Shown here: piece by piece, positions 17,466 to 27,539 of the stretch
Layout: each line of letters opens with the position of its first letter
How positions within the stretch are numbered: the stretch's first letter is position 1
Origin: Lysobacter sp. Root916
GTDB lineage: Bacteria; Pseudomonadota; Gammaproteobacteria; Xanthomonadales; Xanthomonadaceae
NCBI RefSeq assembly: GCF_001429785.1
Contig: NZ_LMJF01000012.1
Coordinates: 453,741-517,740 of the forward strand
Reading direction: 5' to 3'
Length of the DNA: 64,000 nt
The notes under the pieces: model-generated
Databases searched by the model: none
What the model saw: the letters and a program-made list of their open reading frames with translations, nothing else
What the model was told of the DNA's origin: nothing
Translations under genes and position numbers: made by a program

Positions 17466-18574
17466 GCGCCGCGGCCGACGTCCTGCAGACGCAGGCGCAG
17501 CAGGCGCTCGCGCCGCATCCCTATCGCAGCGCGGCGCCGGCGCGCGTGGCCCTGCTCGGCACCGGCACCGTCGGCGGCGCGGTGCTCGCGCGCTTGCAAG
17601 CGTGGCAGGGCTCGCCGCTGGGCGAGCGCCTGGCGCTGGTGCACGTGGCCAATTCGCGGCGCGCGCTGGCCGATGGCGCCGGCCTTGCCCCCGAACGCGC
17701 GGCCGCCGCGCTGGCCGAGGCCAGCCAGGCCAGTTCGCTGGACAGCGTCGCCCTCGCGTTGGGCGACGGCGGCGCGCGCGTGGTGATCGACGCCACCGCC
17801 AGCAGCGCGGTCGCAGAACGCCATGCGCAGTGGTTGGCGCAGGGCATCCATGTGGTCACCGCCTGCAAGATCGGGCAGGGCACCTCGCTGGCGCGCTGGC
17901 GCGCGATCCGCGGCGCTTGCGCGGTCGGCGGCAGCGGCTACGGCGACAGCGCCACGGTCGGTGCGGGCCTGCCCTTGCTGCGATCCTTGCGCGAACTGCA
18001 GGCCGGCGGCGACCGCATCCGCGCGATCGCCGGCGTGCTGTCCGGCTCGCTGGCCTGGCTGTTCAATCATTACGACGGCATGCGCCCGTTCTCGTCGCTG
18101 GTGCGGCAGGCGCGCGACGCCGGCTACACCGAGCCCGACCCGCGCGACGATCTATCCGGCGAGGACGTGCGCCGCAAGCTGTTGATCCTGGCGCGCGCCT
18201 CGGGCGTGGCGTTGGAGGCCGGCGAAGTCGAGGTCGCCTCGCTGGTGCCGCCGGAGTTGGCGATCCTGTCGCGCGATGGCGTCGATGCCGCGCTGCCGGC
18301 GTTGGACGCGCCGCTGCGCGAACGCTACGCGGCCGCCTACAAGAGCGGCGAGCGCCTGCGTTTCATCGCGCGCCTGCAGGACGGCGCGGCACGGGTGGGG
18401 CTGGAGTCGTTGCCCGCCGATCATCCGCTGGCCGGCGGCGCCGGCACCGACAACAAGGTCGCGATCTGGTCCGACCGCTATCGCGAGCAGCCGCTGGTGA
18501 TCCAGGGCCCGGGCGCGGGCGCCGAAGTCACCGCCGCCGGTTTGCTGGACGATGTGCTGCGCTTGGTGAGCTGA
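17462..18574 (+). CDS. hom: Homoserine dehydrogenase
   Basis: 370 residues. N-terminal Rossmann motif VALLGTGTVGGAVLARL binds NAD(P); the catalytic part contains VVTACKIGQG, IAGVLSGSLAWLFNH and the family segment DPRDDLSGEDVRRK with the lysine/aspartates used for hydride transfer to aspartate semialdehyde. No ACT domain follows, so feedback by threonine would not use the common regulatory module. The arrangement is like the C-terminal half of ThrA/MetL. Last gene of the metX-metB-hom operon. Confidence 0.94.
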   Translation: MSAAADVLQTQAQQALAPHPYRSAAPARVALLGTGTVGGAVLARLQAWQGSPLGERLALVHVANSRRALADGAGLAPERAAAALAEASQASSLDSVALALGDGGARVVIDATASSAVAERHAQWLAQGIHVVTACKIGQGTSLARWRAIRGACAVGGSGYGDSATVGAGLPLLRSLRELQAGGDRIRAIAGVLSGSLAWLFNHYDGMRPFSSLVRQARDAGYTEPDPRDDLSGEDVRRKLLILARASGVALEAGEVEVASLVPPELAILSRDGVDAALPALDAPLRERYAAAYKSGERLRFIARLQDGAARVGLESLPADHPLAGGAGTDNKVAIWSDRYREQPLVIQGPGAGAEVTAAGLLDDVLRLVS

Positions 18575-18609
18575 GCGCGGAGGTCGCCGTCTATCTGCCA
18601 CGGCCTAGG

Positions 18610-18672
18610 TGTGGGATCGGCGCAAGCCGCGACCAAGAAGCTTCGGCCACGACGTGCTCGCGGCTTGCGCCG
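18610..18672. repeat. Palindromic extragenic element, copy A (REP doublet)
   Basis: Perfect 15-bp inverted arms CGGCGCAAGCCGCGA (18618-18632) and TCGCGGCTTGCGCCG (18658-18672) preceded by TGTGGGAT. The left end is a variant of the unit seen at 18721, so this is a second copy of the same repeat family, downstream of hom. Confidence 0.7.
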
Positions 18673-18720
18673 CTACTACCCCGGCGGGACCGGGCCGCGG
18701 AGATGTCGCCGTTCGCTCTC

Positions 18721-18873
18721 TGTGGGAGCGGCGTAAGCCGCGATCGCGCTACCGCAGATTCCATCGAACGCCCCGATGGCGAAAGCAAGCCCCTCCGCCG
18801 TCGCGATGTCATCGGCGTATCTGGATCCGCGGCCGTGCGTGCTGCCGCGATCGCGGCTCACGCCGCTCCCACA
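18721..18873. repeat. Palindromic extragenic element, copy B (REPIN-like)
   Basis: Arms of 28 bp (18721-18748 starting TGTGGGAGCGGCG, and 18846-18873 ending GCCGCTCCCACA) match as inverted copies at 27 of 28 positions around about 97 bp of unrelated DNA. Two inverted REP units around a spacer is the layout of REPIN elements, which are mobilised in trans by RAYT transposases. No RAYT gene is in the window. Frames across it give LCGSGVSRDR-type peptides, not proteins. Confidence 0.75.
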
Positions 18874-18908
18874 CAGAGCCAGTGCTTCGGCGAATGTGTC
18901 GCACGCAA

Positions 18909-18936
18909 AACGGCCGCATGCGCGCATGCGGCCGTT
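18909..18936 (-). terminator. Long perfect palindrome followed by TTTT on the minus strand
   Basis: 28-bp perfect palindrome (AACGGCCGCATGCG and its complement). Read on the minus strand it is followed by TTTTGCG, so it is a plausible intrinsic terminator for the chitinase transcript arriving from 19046. It is the last of three hairpins in a row. Confidence 0.6.
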
Positions 18937-18971
18937 CGCGTTCAACTGATTCGGTACGTTGGGATAAATCC

Positions 18972-19003
18972 GGGGCGCCGGCCCGAGGGGAGGCCGGCGC
19001 CCC
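18972..19003. repeat. Hairpin with 12-bp GC stem
   Basis: GGGGCGCCGGCC (18972-18983) pairs perfectly with GGCCGGCGCCCC (18992-19003) across an 8-base loop. It is the middle of three hairpins downstream of the chitinase gene and may protect the 3' end of the mRNA. Confidence 0.6.
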
Positions 19004-19009
19004 GAGGCA

Positions 19010-19037
19010 AGCGCCGGACCGCGAACGGTCCGGCGCT
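19010..19037 (-). terminator. Hairpin immediately after the chitinase stop
   Basis: AGCGCCGGACC (19010-19020) pairs perfectly with GGTCCGGCGCT (19027-19037), loop of 6. It begins 8 bp past the chitinase stop on the minus strand. There is no T-run, so termination or mRNA stabilisation are both possible. Confidence 0.5.
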
Positions 19038-19045
19038 GCGCAAGC

Positions 19046-21100
<2,055 letters not shown>

Positions 21101-21205
21101 GAGCGTCCTCTCCCTTGCGAAGTCCGATGCGAAATCCCGTGCCGTCGCCGGCCGGTGCTGTCCCTCTGTGTCTGGAAAGGAGGCGCGTGGCCTCGGTGCT
21201 GCGCG

Positions 21206-21221
21206 GGAGGTTCGAACCTCC
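21206..21221. promoter_or_regulatory. 16-bp perfect palindrome in the chitinase leader
   Basis: GGAGGTTCGAACCTCC, about 105 bp upstream of the chitinase ATG. It could be a dimeric regulator site or an RNA hairpin that affects translation. It resembles a tRNA T-arm by chance only. Confidence 0.35.
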
Positions 21222-21365
21222 TCGTAGGTCGCCGTGGAACGGCGTGAAACGGTCGGGCAGGGCCCGTGCGTGCCTGGTGGTTCCCTCCCCGCAGCCCGTG
21301 TGGCGGCGCGCGGGGCCGTTTCAGCGCCCCGCTCGCCTGTGTCGAGGGCCGAGGCTGTTTTTTAC

Positions 21366-21379
21366 TGACAACGTTGTCA
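21366..21379. promoter_or_regulatory. LacI-family operator TGACAACGTTGTCA
   Basis: Perfect 14-bp palindrome with the central CG typical of LacI-family regulators. It sits in AT-rich DNA about 270 bp upstream of the chitinase start, followed 43 bp further by a degenerate copy at 21422-21436. LacI-type repressors are known to control N-acetylglucosamine/chitin regulons in xanthomonads. That this site serves such a regulator is inferred. Confidence 0.65.
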
Positions 21380-21657
21380 ATCTCGTGCGTATGGGTTTGC
21401 GGTGCAGTTCACAGAATTACATGACAACGTCGGTCACTAGAGGTCGTGTATGTTGCGTTGCAGCGAGGTGTAAATGACCGAGAGACAATCGCGGTGTGCC
21501 TTGCGACGGCACGCGGCGGTTGCGGGAGGGCGATCGGCGCGGCTCAAGAGGGGCGGCGCGAGCCGCGATCGCGCCTCTACGCGCAGGGGCGTCGACGCGG
21601 TCGTCCGATGGATCACGGTCGCGGCGTGCGCCGCTCCTGCACCGAGCGCAGCAGCGC

Positions 21658-22926
21658 TCAGTGCGCGCGCTTGCCCTTGCGCAGCTCGGCGACGGCGTCG
21701 GCGTTCACGGGGGCCGCGCCGCTTTGCGCGCGCAGCCAGTTCGCGAGTTCGGCGACCTGAGCGTCGTCCAAATCCTGGGCGAAGCCCGGCATCGGCTGCA
21801 TGCGTTCCATGCCGACCAGGTCGTGCTCGGGCAGGCCGTCGAGCACGGCGACGATCAGGTTGTGCGGATCGCGATCGCGCACGCTGCTGTTGTCGCGCAA
21901 TCCGGGCGCGACATGCGGTACGCCTTCGCGGTCGCGGCCGTGGCAGCCCGCGCACAGGTCCAGGTAATGGCGGCGTCCGCCCTCGGGCGCCGCGGTGCCG
22001 GCTTGAGCGATCGCTTGCGCGGCAAGGGGCTTGTCGCCAAGCAGGTAGACGGTCATCGCATCCAGATCGCCGGGCGTGAGCCGGCTGGTCGACAGCCGCA
22101 CCACGGTCAGCATTTCGTCCGAGGCCACCGCGCGCGGGTTGAGTCCGGTCGCCAGATAGCCGCGCAGCTGCGCCGCGTCCCAACCGCGCGCGGCCAGGCC
22201 TTGCGGGGTGATGTCGGGCGCGGCGAAACGCCCGAGTTCGTTGTTGCCGGCCAAGGGCTGGGCGCGCTTGAGCTGCCCGGCCCAGCCGCGCGGGCTGTGG
22301 CATTCGCCGCAATGGCCGAGGGTATCGACCAGGTAGCGGCCGCGCTGCCAGGCCGGCGACGCGCCTTGCGAGGCCGGCGTCGCGTCCGCGCCTGCCCCGG
22401 CGAAGGCCAGATTCCACAGCGCGATGCCGCTGCGGATATTGAAGGGGAAGCTCACGCCGTTCTTGCGATTGGGCTGCGCGACCGCGGGCTGGTTCATCAG
22501 ATAGGCGTAGATCGCGTCCGAGTCCTCGCGCGCGATCGTGCGGTACGACACGTAGGGCATGGCCGGGTACAGCTGGTGGCCGTCGCGGGCTTCGCCGCGG
22601 CTGAGCGCGTGGTGGAAATCCTCGGCGGTGTAACGGCCGATGCCGTGTTCGGGATCGGGGGTGATGTTGGTGCCGTGGATGGCGCCGAACGGCGAGGCCA
22701 GCGCCACCCCGCCCGCGAACGGCGCGCCGCCGGGCGCGGTATGGCAGGCGGCGCAGTCGGCGGCATCGGTGAGGTAGCGTCCGCGCGCGAGTTGCTGGGC
22801 GCTGGCCTCGACTTTCTGAGTCGGGCCGCGTCCGGCCCACCATTGCAGCAGCCAGCTCGCGATCAGCCAGATCGCCAGCAGCAGCACCGCCCAGGCCAGA
22901 ATGCGCCGCCAGCCGACCCGGGTCAT
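21658..22926 (-). CDS. Membrane-anchored triheme cytochrome c (dehydrogenase electron-acceptor subunit)
   Basis: 422 residues. An N-terminal membrane span (ILAWAVLLLAIWLIASWLLQWW) keeps it at the periplasmic face. Three CxxCH haem sites are visible: CAACH, CGECH and CAGCH, one per cytochrome domain, as in the cytochrome subunits of gluconate/alcohol/aldehyde dehydrogenases. It likely passes electrons from the molybdenum hydroxylase to ubiquinone or a terminal oxidase. The start ATG overlaps the stop of the 2Fe-2S gene (ATGA), so the three genes 26347 to 21658 form one operon. Confidence 0.95.
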   Translation of the reverse strand: MTRVGWRRILAWAVLLLAIWLIASWLLQWWAGRGPTQKVEASAQQLARGRYLTDAADCAACHTAPGGAPFAGGVALASPFGAIHGTNITPDPEHGIGRYTAEDFHHALSRGEARDGHQLYPAMPYVSYRTIAREDSDAIYAYLMNQPAVAQPNRKNGVSFPFNIRSGIALWNLAFAGAGADATPASQGASPAWQRGRYLVDTLGHCGECHSPRGWAGQLKRAQPLAGNNELGRFAAPDITPQGLAARGWDAAQLRGYLATGLNPRAVASDEMLTVVRLSTSRLTPGDLDAMTVYLLGDKPLAAQAIAQAGTAAPEGGRRHYLDLCAGCHGRDREGVPHVAPGLRDNSSVRDRDPHNLIVAVLDGLPEHDLVGMERMQPMPGFAQDLDDAQVAELANWLRAQSGAAPVNADAVAELRKGKRAH

Positions 22927-23480
22927 GGCGTGCGCTCCCGCACCAGGCCCGGCGTGGCCAGCACCAGCGCTTTCACGGCCTGGTAATAGCGCACGTAACC
23001 GGTGCAGCGGCACAGGTGCGGGTCCAGGGCCTCGGTGATGGTGGTTTCGACCTCGGCCGCGGCCACCGGGTTTTTCTTCAGCCGTTCCAGCAGCACGGTG
23101 GCGGCGTTGACGAAGCCCGGCGTGCAATAGCCGCACTGGAAACTGAAATGGTCGAGGAAGGCCTGCTGCACCGGCGAGAGTTCGACGATCGCGCCGGCCG
23201 CGTCGCGCCGCGCATGGCCTTCGACGGTGCGGATGCGCTTGCCGGCGAAGTAGTGTGCGCCGGTGATGCAGCTGCGTACTTCGCGCGGGCCGTACTCGTC
23301 GTCGACGATCACCGTGCACGCGCGGCACACGCCCTGGCCGCAGCCGAAGCGGGTGCCGGTGAGGCCGAGGTACTCGTGCAGCACGTCGACCAGCATCATG
23401 TCCTCGGGCACGTCGATCGGGCCGTGGGCGCGGCCATTGACGTGCAGGGCCAGCGGTCGCTTTACGATGGGCGCGCTCAT
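22923..23480 (-). CDS. 2Fe-2S subunit of a molybdenum hydroxylase
   Basis: 185 residues. The plant-type ferredoxin domain carries RFGCGQGVCRACTV for the first cluster with a later RSC; the helical domain carries QCGYCTPGFV and CRCTGYVRYYQA for the second. This is the small subunit of xanthine-dehydrogenase-family enzymes such as isoquinoline 1-oxidoreductase. Four-base overlaps occur at both ends of the gene (ATGA with the large subunit upstream and with the cytochrome downstream). No Tat signal of its own; it would be exported with the large subunit. Confidence 0.95.
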   Translation of the reverse strand: MSAPIVKRPLALHVNGRAHGPIDVPEDMMLVDVLHEYLGLTGTRFGCGQGVCRACTVIVDDEYGPREVRSCITGAHYFAGKRIRTVEGHARRDAAGAIVELSPVQQAFLDHFSFQCGYCTPGFVNAATVLLERLKKNPVAAAEVETTITEALDPHLCRCTGYVRYYQAVKALVLATPGLVRERTP

Positions 23481-26347
23481 GCGGCGTTCTCCGAGGTGGC
23501 GCTGTCCGAGCTTGACGGCGTGGCGCCGCCGGCGAGCGCCGCCAGCACCTTCTCGGGCGTGATCGGCAGTTCGCGCAGGCGCCGTCCGGTGGCGTGCGCG
23601 ACCGCGTTGGCGATCGCCGGCACCACCGCGATCATCACCACCTCGGCCATGCCCTTGGGCGGGTCGGTGTCGGACAGCGGCGCCAGCACTTCGCCGCTTT
23701 GCTTCCATACCGCCACGTCGTGCGCGCGCGGTAGGGTGTAGCGGTTGAAGTTCCAGGTGCCGTTGCCGGGGCCGTCTTCGTACAACGGCAGGAACTCGTG
23801 CAAGGCATGGCCGATGCCCATCGCCAGCCCGCCCTGGAGCTGGCCGGAGACCAGTTCGGGCACGATCTGGTTGCCGCATTCCAGGATGGAGTGGTGGTTG
23901 AGCAGTTCGACCGCGCCGGTGGCGGTGTCGACCGCGACCTCGGCCAGGGTGCCGATCGCGCTGTAGTAGACGACGCCGGCGTTGTTGCGCTGGGTCGGCG
24001 GGTAGTGGGCGCGCGTGCGCTCGATCATGCGGTAGCCGTTCGCGGTCGGCGTGCCGACGCCCGCGCCGCTGCCGTCGCCCCAACGCAGCGCCACGCCGTC
24101 CAGCGGCAGGCGTGCGTCGTCGCCCGACAGCGGGAACTCGGCTTCGGCCCATTGCCAGCGGTTGAAGGTGTGCACGATCGCGCCGGTCGCCAGGCCCAAC
24201 TCATGCGCCTTGGCCGCCAGTTGCGCCAGGGTCAGCGGCACCAGGCCGGCCGCGGTGAGCTTGCCTTCGATCCAGCGCGCGTCCTCGCGTCGCACCACCA
24301 GCGGCGCCAACTGGCCGCCGCCGTAGCCCTGGCCCCACAGGGCGCGCGCGGCCGGCCACAGGCCCTGGGTGAACAACAACCGCGCGGCCTCGCGCGTGGC
24401 GTGGCCGAAGAAATACGCCGAGTTGCTGGCGCTGCTGGGGATCACCCGGTTCGGCGTCCAGCGCGGATCGCCCTGATGGCGGTCCTGATCGGCCTGCGAC
24501 ATCAGCCAGGGATCGCCGGTCGCGACCATCGGCAGCTCCGGCCATTCGATCTCGCCGGTGCGCACCTCGTCGGCGGGCCGGCCCAGCCATTGCGCGCAGA
24601 TCGCGGCCTGGCTGGTGGTCATGCCGGTGCCCATCTCGATCGCGACCTGGCGCAGCAGGATGCGGCCGTCCTTGGACAGCGCGACTTCTGCGAAACCGGA
24701 TTCGGCGCCGGTGCCGAAATCCTTCTGCACGCAGCCGAAGCCCACGCCGTAGCGCTTGCCCGGATGCGCGGCCTCGTACTCGCGCTTGCGCTTGCCGCGC
24801 TCGCGCCATAGCGGATGCGCCTTGGCCTGGGCCAGCACTTCGTCGGCGCGCTGGGCGCCGCCCGGGATCGCGCCCTGGGTGTTCTTCATGCCAGACTTGA
24901 ACACGTTGCGCTCGCGCAGCTCGATCGGGTCCAGCCCGAGTTCGCTGGCGACCTCGTCGACCAGCATCTCGGTCGCGCCCATGCTCTGCAGGGTGCCGTA
25001 GCCGCGCGCCGAACCGGCGTCGAGCGCGTGCGAGGCGATCACGGTGCTGGCCAGGTCGCTGCGCGGGAAGTAGTAGATCGACTGCGCCGCGGTCGCCGCG
25101 ACCAGGCACACCGAGGGCGAGAAGTTGCGCCGACCGCCGCCGTCGCCGGTCATGTCGCCTTGCAGGATCTCGAAGCGGCCGCTTTTGCGATCCACCGCGA
25201 TCTTGTAGCGCATGCGGAAGCTGTGGCGCTTGAGGCTGGCCTGGAACTGCTCGTAGCGGTCGTTGGCCAGGCGCACCGCGCGGCCGTCGCCGTACAGCCC
25301 CGCGATCAGGGCGTAGAACGGGAACGGATTGTGGTCCTTGGAACCGTAGCCGACGGTGTAGCAGGGGTGCAGCACCAGCCGCTTCACGCCCAGCGCGCTC
25401 GCCGCCAGCATGCGCGCGCCGTCCTCGGCGATTTCCTGCGGCGACTGGGTCGCGGCGACCAAGTGCAGCGTGGCGTTGTTGCGGTCGTACCAGCCGTTGC
25501 CGTTGTCGGGTTCCAGCGCGGCGGTGTCGATGGATTGCGAGTAGTACTCGCGCTGCAGCACCAGGCGCCCTTCGGCGGGCGCGTCCAGGCTGGCCGCCAT
25601 CGCCGCCGCATGCGCCGCGCCCTGGGCGTCGATTGCGCCGTCGGCGTTCGCGGCCGGCCACTGCGGCTGGTTCTTGCGATAGCCGGACGGGAACAGCGGC
25701 GTGTCCTTGAGGCTGGAATAGGCGTCGTCGTCGTAGGCGGTGGCGCCGCCCACGCGCACGTAGCGGAAGCTCGCCCAGGGATCGCGCTGCAAGGGGCCGG
25801 TCTCGGCGCCCCAGCGAATGAGATCGTCGCGGAACTTCAGCCGGGTCTTGGCGGCGCGGAAGCGGTCGAAGTCGTGCCAGATCAGCAACGCGACCGCATG
25901 CCCCAGGTAGGCCGGGGTCTGGCCTTCGGGCAGCAGCATGTGCTCGCCGTAGAAGGGCGGAAAGCCGACGCCGTCGCGCGCAAGATCGGCGGCGGTGACG
26001 ATGCGGTCGGGTTGCAGGCCCGCGCCCAGCACGGACAGGTCGTAGCCGGCATAGGCGCGATCGGCGCGGGTCACGCGCAGCAGCATCGCGTGCGCCTGCT
26101 GCCGCGGCCAGCCGGGCAGGTCGTGCGCGCGCATGTCGAAACTGAAGACTTTCTCGCCGGTGACCTTGGCGGTGGCGTCGGTGCGGTAACGGATCTTGCC
26201 GGTGGCCGCGTCCCAGGGCATGGGCCGCAGGCGCTCGCGTTCGAACAGGGCGGCCAGCGCGGCGCTGCCCGGCGCGGCGACGTAGACCGAGATCCCGGCC
26301 ACCACGCTGCATTTGAGGAAATCGCGACGGCTGAGGCGGGCTGGCAT
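23477..26347 (-). CDS. Molybdopterin-cytosine-dinucleotide hydroxylase large subunit (IorB / aldehyde-oxidase type), Tat-exported
   Basis: 956 residues. The N-terminus has a twin-arginine signal (SRRDFLK) followed by a hydrophobic stretch, so it folds in the cytosol and is exported. Molybdopterin-binding domain features include GSARGYGTLQSMGATEML and, near the C-terminus, PPKGMAEVV with the catalytic Glu902 (GxAE). In many family members the second motif reads RAPG; here it is ARGYG. With the 2Fe-2S and triheme subunits this matches periplasmic aldehyde or isoquinoline oxidoreductases that use a cytochrome rather than FAD. The substrate is unknown. No cofactor-chaperone gene (XdhC-like) lies next to it. 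Confidence 0.93.
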   Translation of the reverse strand: MPARLSRRDFLKCSVVAGISVYVAAPGSAALAALFERERLRPMPWDAATGKIRYRTDATAKVTGEKVFSFDMRAHDLPGWPRQQAHAMLLRVTRADRAYAGYDLSVLGAGLQPDRIVTAADLARDGVGFPPFYGEHMLLPEGQTPAYLGHAVALLIWHDFDRFRAAKTRLKFRDDLIRWGAETGPLQRDPWASFRYVRVGGATAYDDDAYSSLKDTPLFPSGYRKNQPQWPAANADGAIDAQGAAHAAAMAASLDAPAEGRLVLQREYYSQSIDTAALEPDNGNGWYDRNNATLHLVAATQSPQEIAEDGARMLAASALGVKRLVLHPCYTVGYGSKDHNPFPFYALIAGLYGDGRAVRLANDRYEQFQASLKRHSFRMRYKIAVDRKSGRFEILQGDMTGDGGGRRNFSPSVCLVAATAAQSIYYFPRSDLASTVIASHALDAGSARGYGTLQSMGATEMLVDEVASELGLDPIELRERNVFKSGMKNTQGAIPGGAQRADEVLAQAKAHPLWRERGKRKREYEAAHPGKRYGVGFGCVQKDFGTGAESGFAEVALSKDGRILLRQVAIEMGTGMTTSQAAICAQWLGRPADEVRTGEIEWPELPMVATGDPWLMSQADQDRHQGDPRWTPNRVIPSSASNSAYFFGHATREAARLLFTQGLWPAARALWGQGYGGGQLAPLVVRREDARWIEGKLTAAGLVPLTLAQLAAKAHELGLATGAIVHTFNRWQWAEAEFPLSGDDARLPLDGVALRWGDGSGAGVGTPTANGYRMIERTRAHYPPTQRNNAGVVYYSAIGTLAEVAVDTATGAVELLNHHSILECGNQIVPELVSGQLQGGLAMGIGHALHEFLPLYEDGPGNGTWNFNRYTLPRAHDVAVWKQSGEVLAPLSDTDPPKGMAEVVMIAVVPAIANAVAHATGRRLRELPITPEKVLAALAGGATPSSSDSATSENAA

Positions 26348-26486
26348 GGAGGGCGTCCTAGCTGGCTCCAGCGCATAGTAACCACAAGTCCGGCGGGAAA
26401 AATCGCCGTGCGCCGCATGGCCGGCGCAGGGCGCGCTTACGCCGTCGGCGATGTGTAGACCTTGTGAGGGCGAGGGCGCCGGCCGC

Positions 26487-27428
26487 TCAGCCTGGCCGCT
26501 TCGAGGCCTCGTCCACGCCGGCGGGCCAGGTCGCGTCCGGGGCCAGCCGCATCACGATGACGTTGCCCACGCCGAACAACAGCCACAGCGGGAACGGCAG
26601 CGACATCAGCACCATCATCAACGTGCCGAAAAAACCGCGCATGCGTTCGCGCGCGCGCCGGCCCGTCGGGGTCGGTGCGAACCAAGGCATGGCGAACAGC
26701 AGGCAGTCGATGAAGCGCGGGGTCCGATCGCGCAGCTGTTGCGCAGGCAGGCCTTCCAGGCCGTCGTTCATGTAGCGGCGCAGCAGCTCCCACTGCTCCT
26801 CGTACTGGCCGGTCGTCTGCGCGCCCTGTTGCAGCCGGAAGCGGTCGACTTCCTCGAAGGAGCCCGGCGCGCAGGCCACGAGTTCGAACGCATAGCGCCA
26901 CGTCGCCACTTCGCCGCCGGAGTCGATCTGCTGGGTGATCTCGGCCTGCAGCGTGGACCAAGCGAAGACTTTCGCGTCGCCGCCCCAGCGGCCGAAGGGG
27001 TTGTGGTTCCAGAGGTAGCGGTTGGCGTAGACCAAGCCTTGGCGGCGATTGAAGCGGACAGGCCGGTCCTTGGGCAGGCGCAGATCGAGGCGCAGGAAGA
27101 ACAGGGCCAGACAGAACATCGGCAGCGACGCGGCAATCAACACGCCATCGGCCCAGATGTCGAAGCCACGCGCCGGCCAGGTGATGGACATCAGGTAGCC
27201 GGGAAACAAGCCCATGGCCAGGCAGATGATGCCGCACCAAAACAGGGGGCCTCTGGGAATGTCCGTGGCCATCGAGAACTCCAGATAGGTCTCGTCCAGA
27301 TGGTTCAACTCATCCCAGCTGTCGGCATTGCCGGAAGGCGGCGCATCCCGCAATGCCAGGTCCTGCTCCCACCGCGGGTGGGCGGGCTGGATGCGGGGCG
27401 CGCGCTGAGGTTCCGTCTCGAGGGGCAT
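26487..27428 (-). CDS. Membrane protein with DUF6708-like core
   Basis: 313 residues from ATG at 27428, which has AGGA about eight bases upstream; the frame is open to 27476. Three or four hydrophobic stretches (FWCGIICLAMGLFPGYLM, VLIAASLPMFCLALFFL, LMMVLMSLPFPLWLLFGVG). Between them is a soluble segment with RPVRFNRRQGLVYANRYLWNHNPFG and a WGGDAKVFAW motif. This resembles DUF6708 proteins, which are common beside type VI secretion loci in this group, but no T6SS gene is seen here. The link is from memory of the motif pattern. Confidence 0.75.
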   Translation of the reverse strand: MPLETEPQRAPRIQPAHPRWEQDLALRDAPPSGNADSWDELNHLDETYLEFSMATDIPRGPLFWCGIICLAMGLFPGYLMSITWPARGFDIWADGVLIAASLPMFCLALFFLRLDLRLPKDRPVRFNRRQGLVYANRYLWNHNPFGRWGGDAKVFAWSTLQAEITQQIDSGGEVATWRYAFELVACAPGSFEEVDRFRLQQGAQTTGQYEEQWELLRRYMNDGLEGLPAQQLRDRTPRFIDCLLFAMPWFAPTPTGRRARERMRGFFGTLMMVLMSLPFPLWLLFGVGNVIVMRLAPDATWPAGVDEASKRPG

Positions 27429-27539
27429 GGTCGTCCTGTTCGTCGAGACATAGTAGCCACTGGGCGCCGCCGCCATCCACGCCGGCCTGGCCGCGTAAGA
27501 CAGTGCGAACGGGCCCGGTCGTCCGCCGGGGCAGCGCGT

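Larger units (their letters stand above)
21101..21657. other. Long regulatory intergenic region upstream of the chitinase gene
   Basis: About 560 bp without a supported gene. It holds the chitinase leader and promoter side, a 16-bp palindrome (21206-21221), a LacI-type operator (21366-21379) in an AT-rich patch (21355-21440), a possible second operator half (21422-21436, TGACAACGT-like), and one REP-like unit (CGGCGCGAGCCGCGATCGCG, near 21554-21573) next to the cytochrome gene end. Confidence 0.6.

Noticed and set aside
18676-18945. 89-residue minus-strand frame (LCGSGVSRDRG-type)
   Set aside because: It is a translation of the REPIN-like repeat and hairpin, with no conserved domain.
21206-21221. 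Possible tRNA T-arm (GGTTCGAACC)
   Set aside because: There is no acceptor stem, anticodon arm or CCA context around it. It is kept only as a palindrome.
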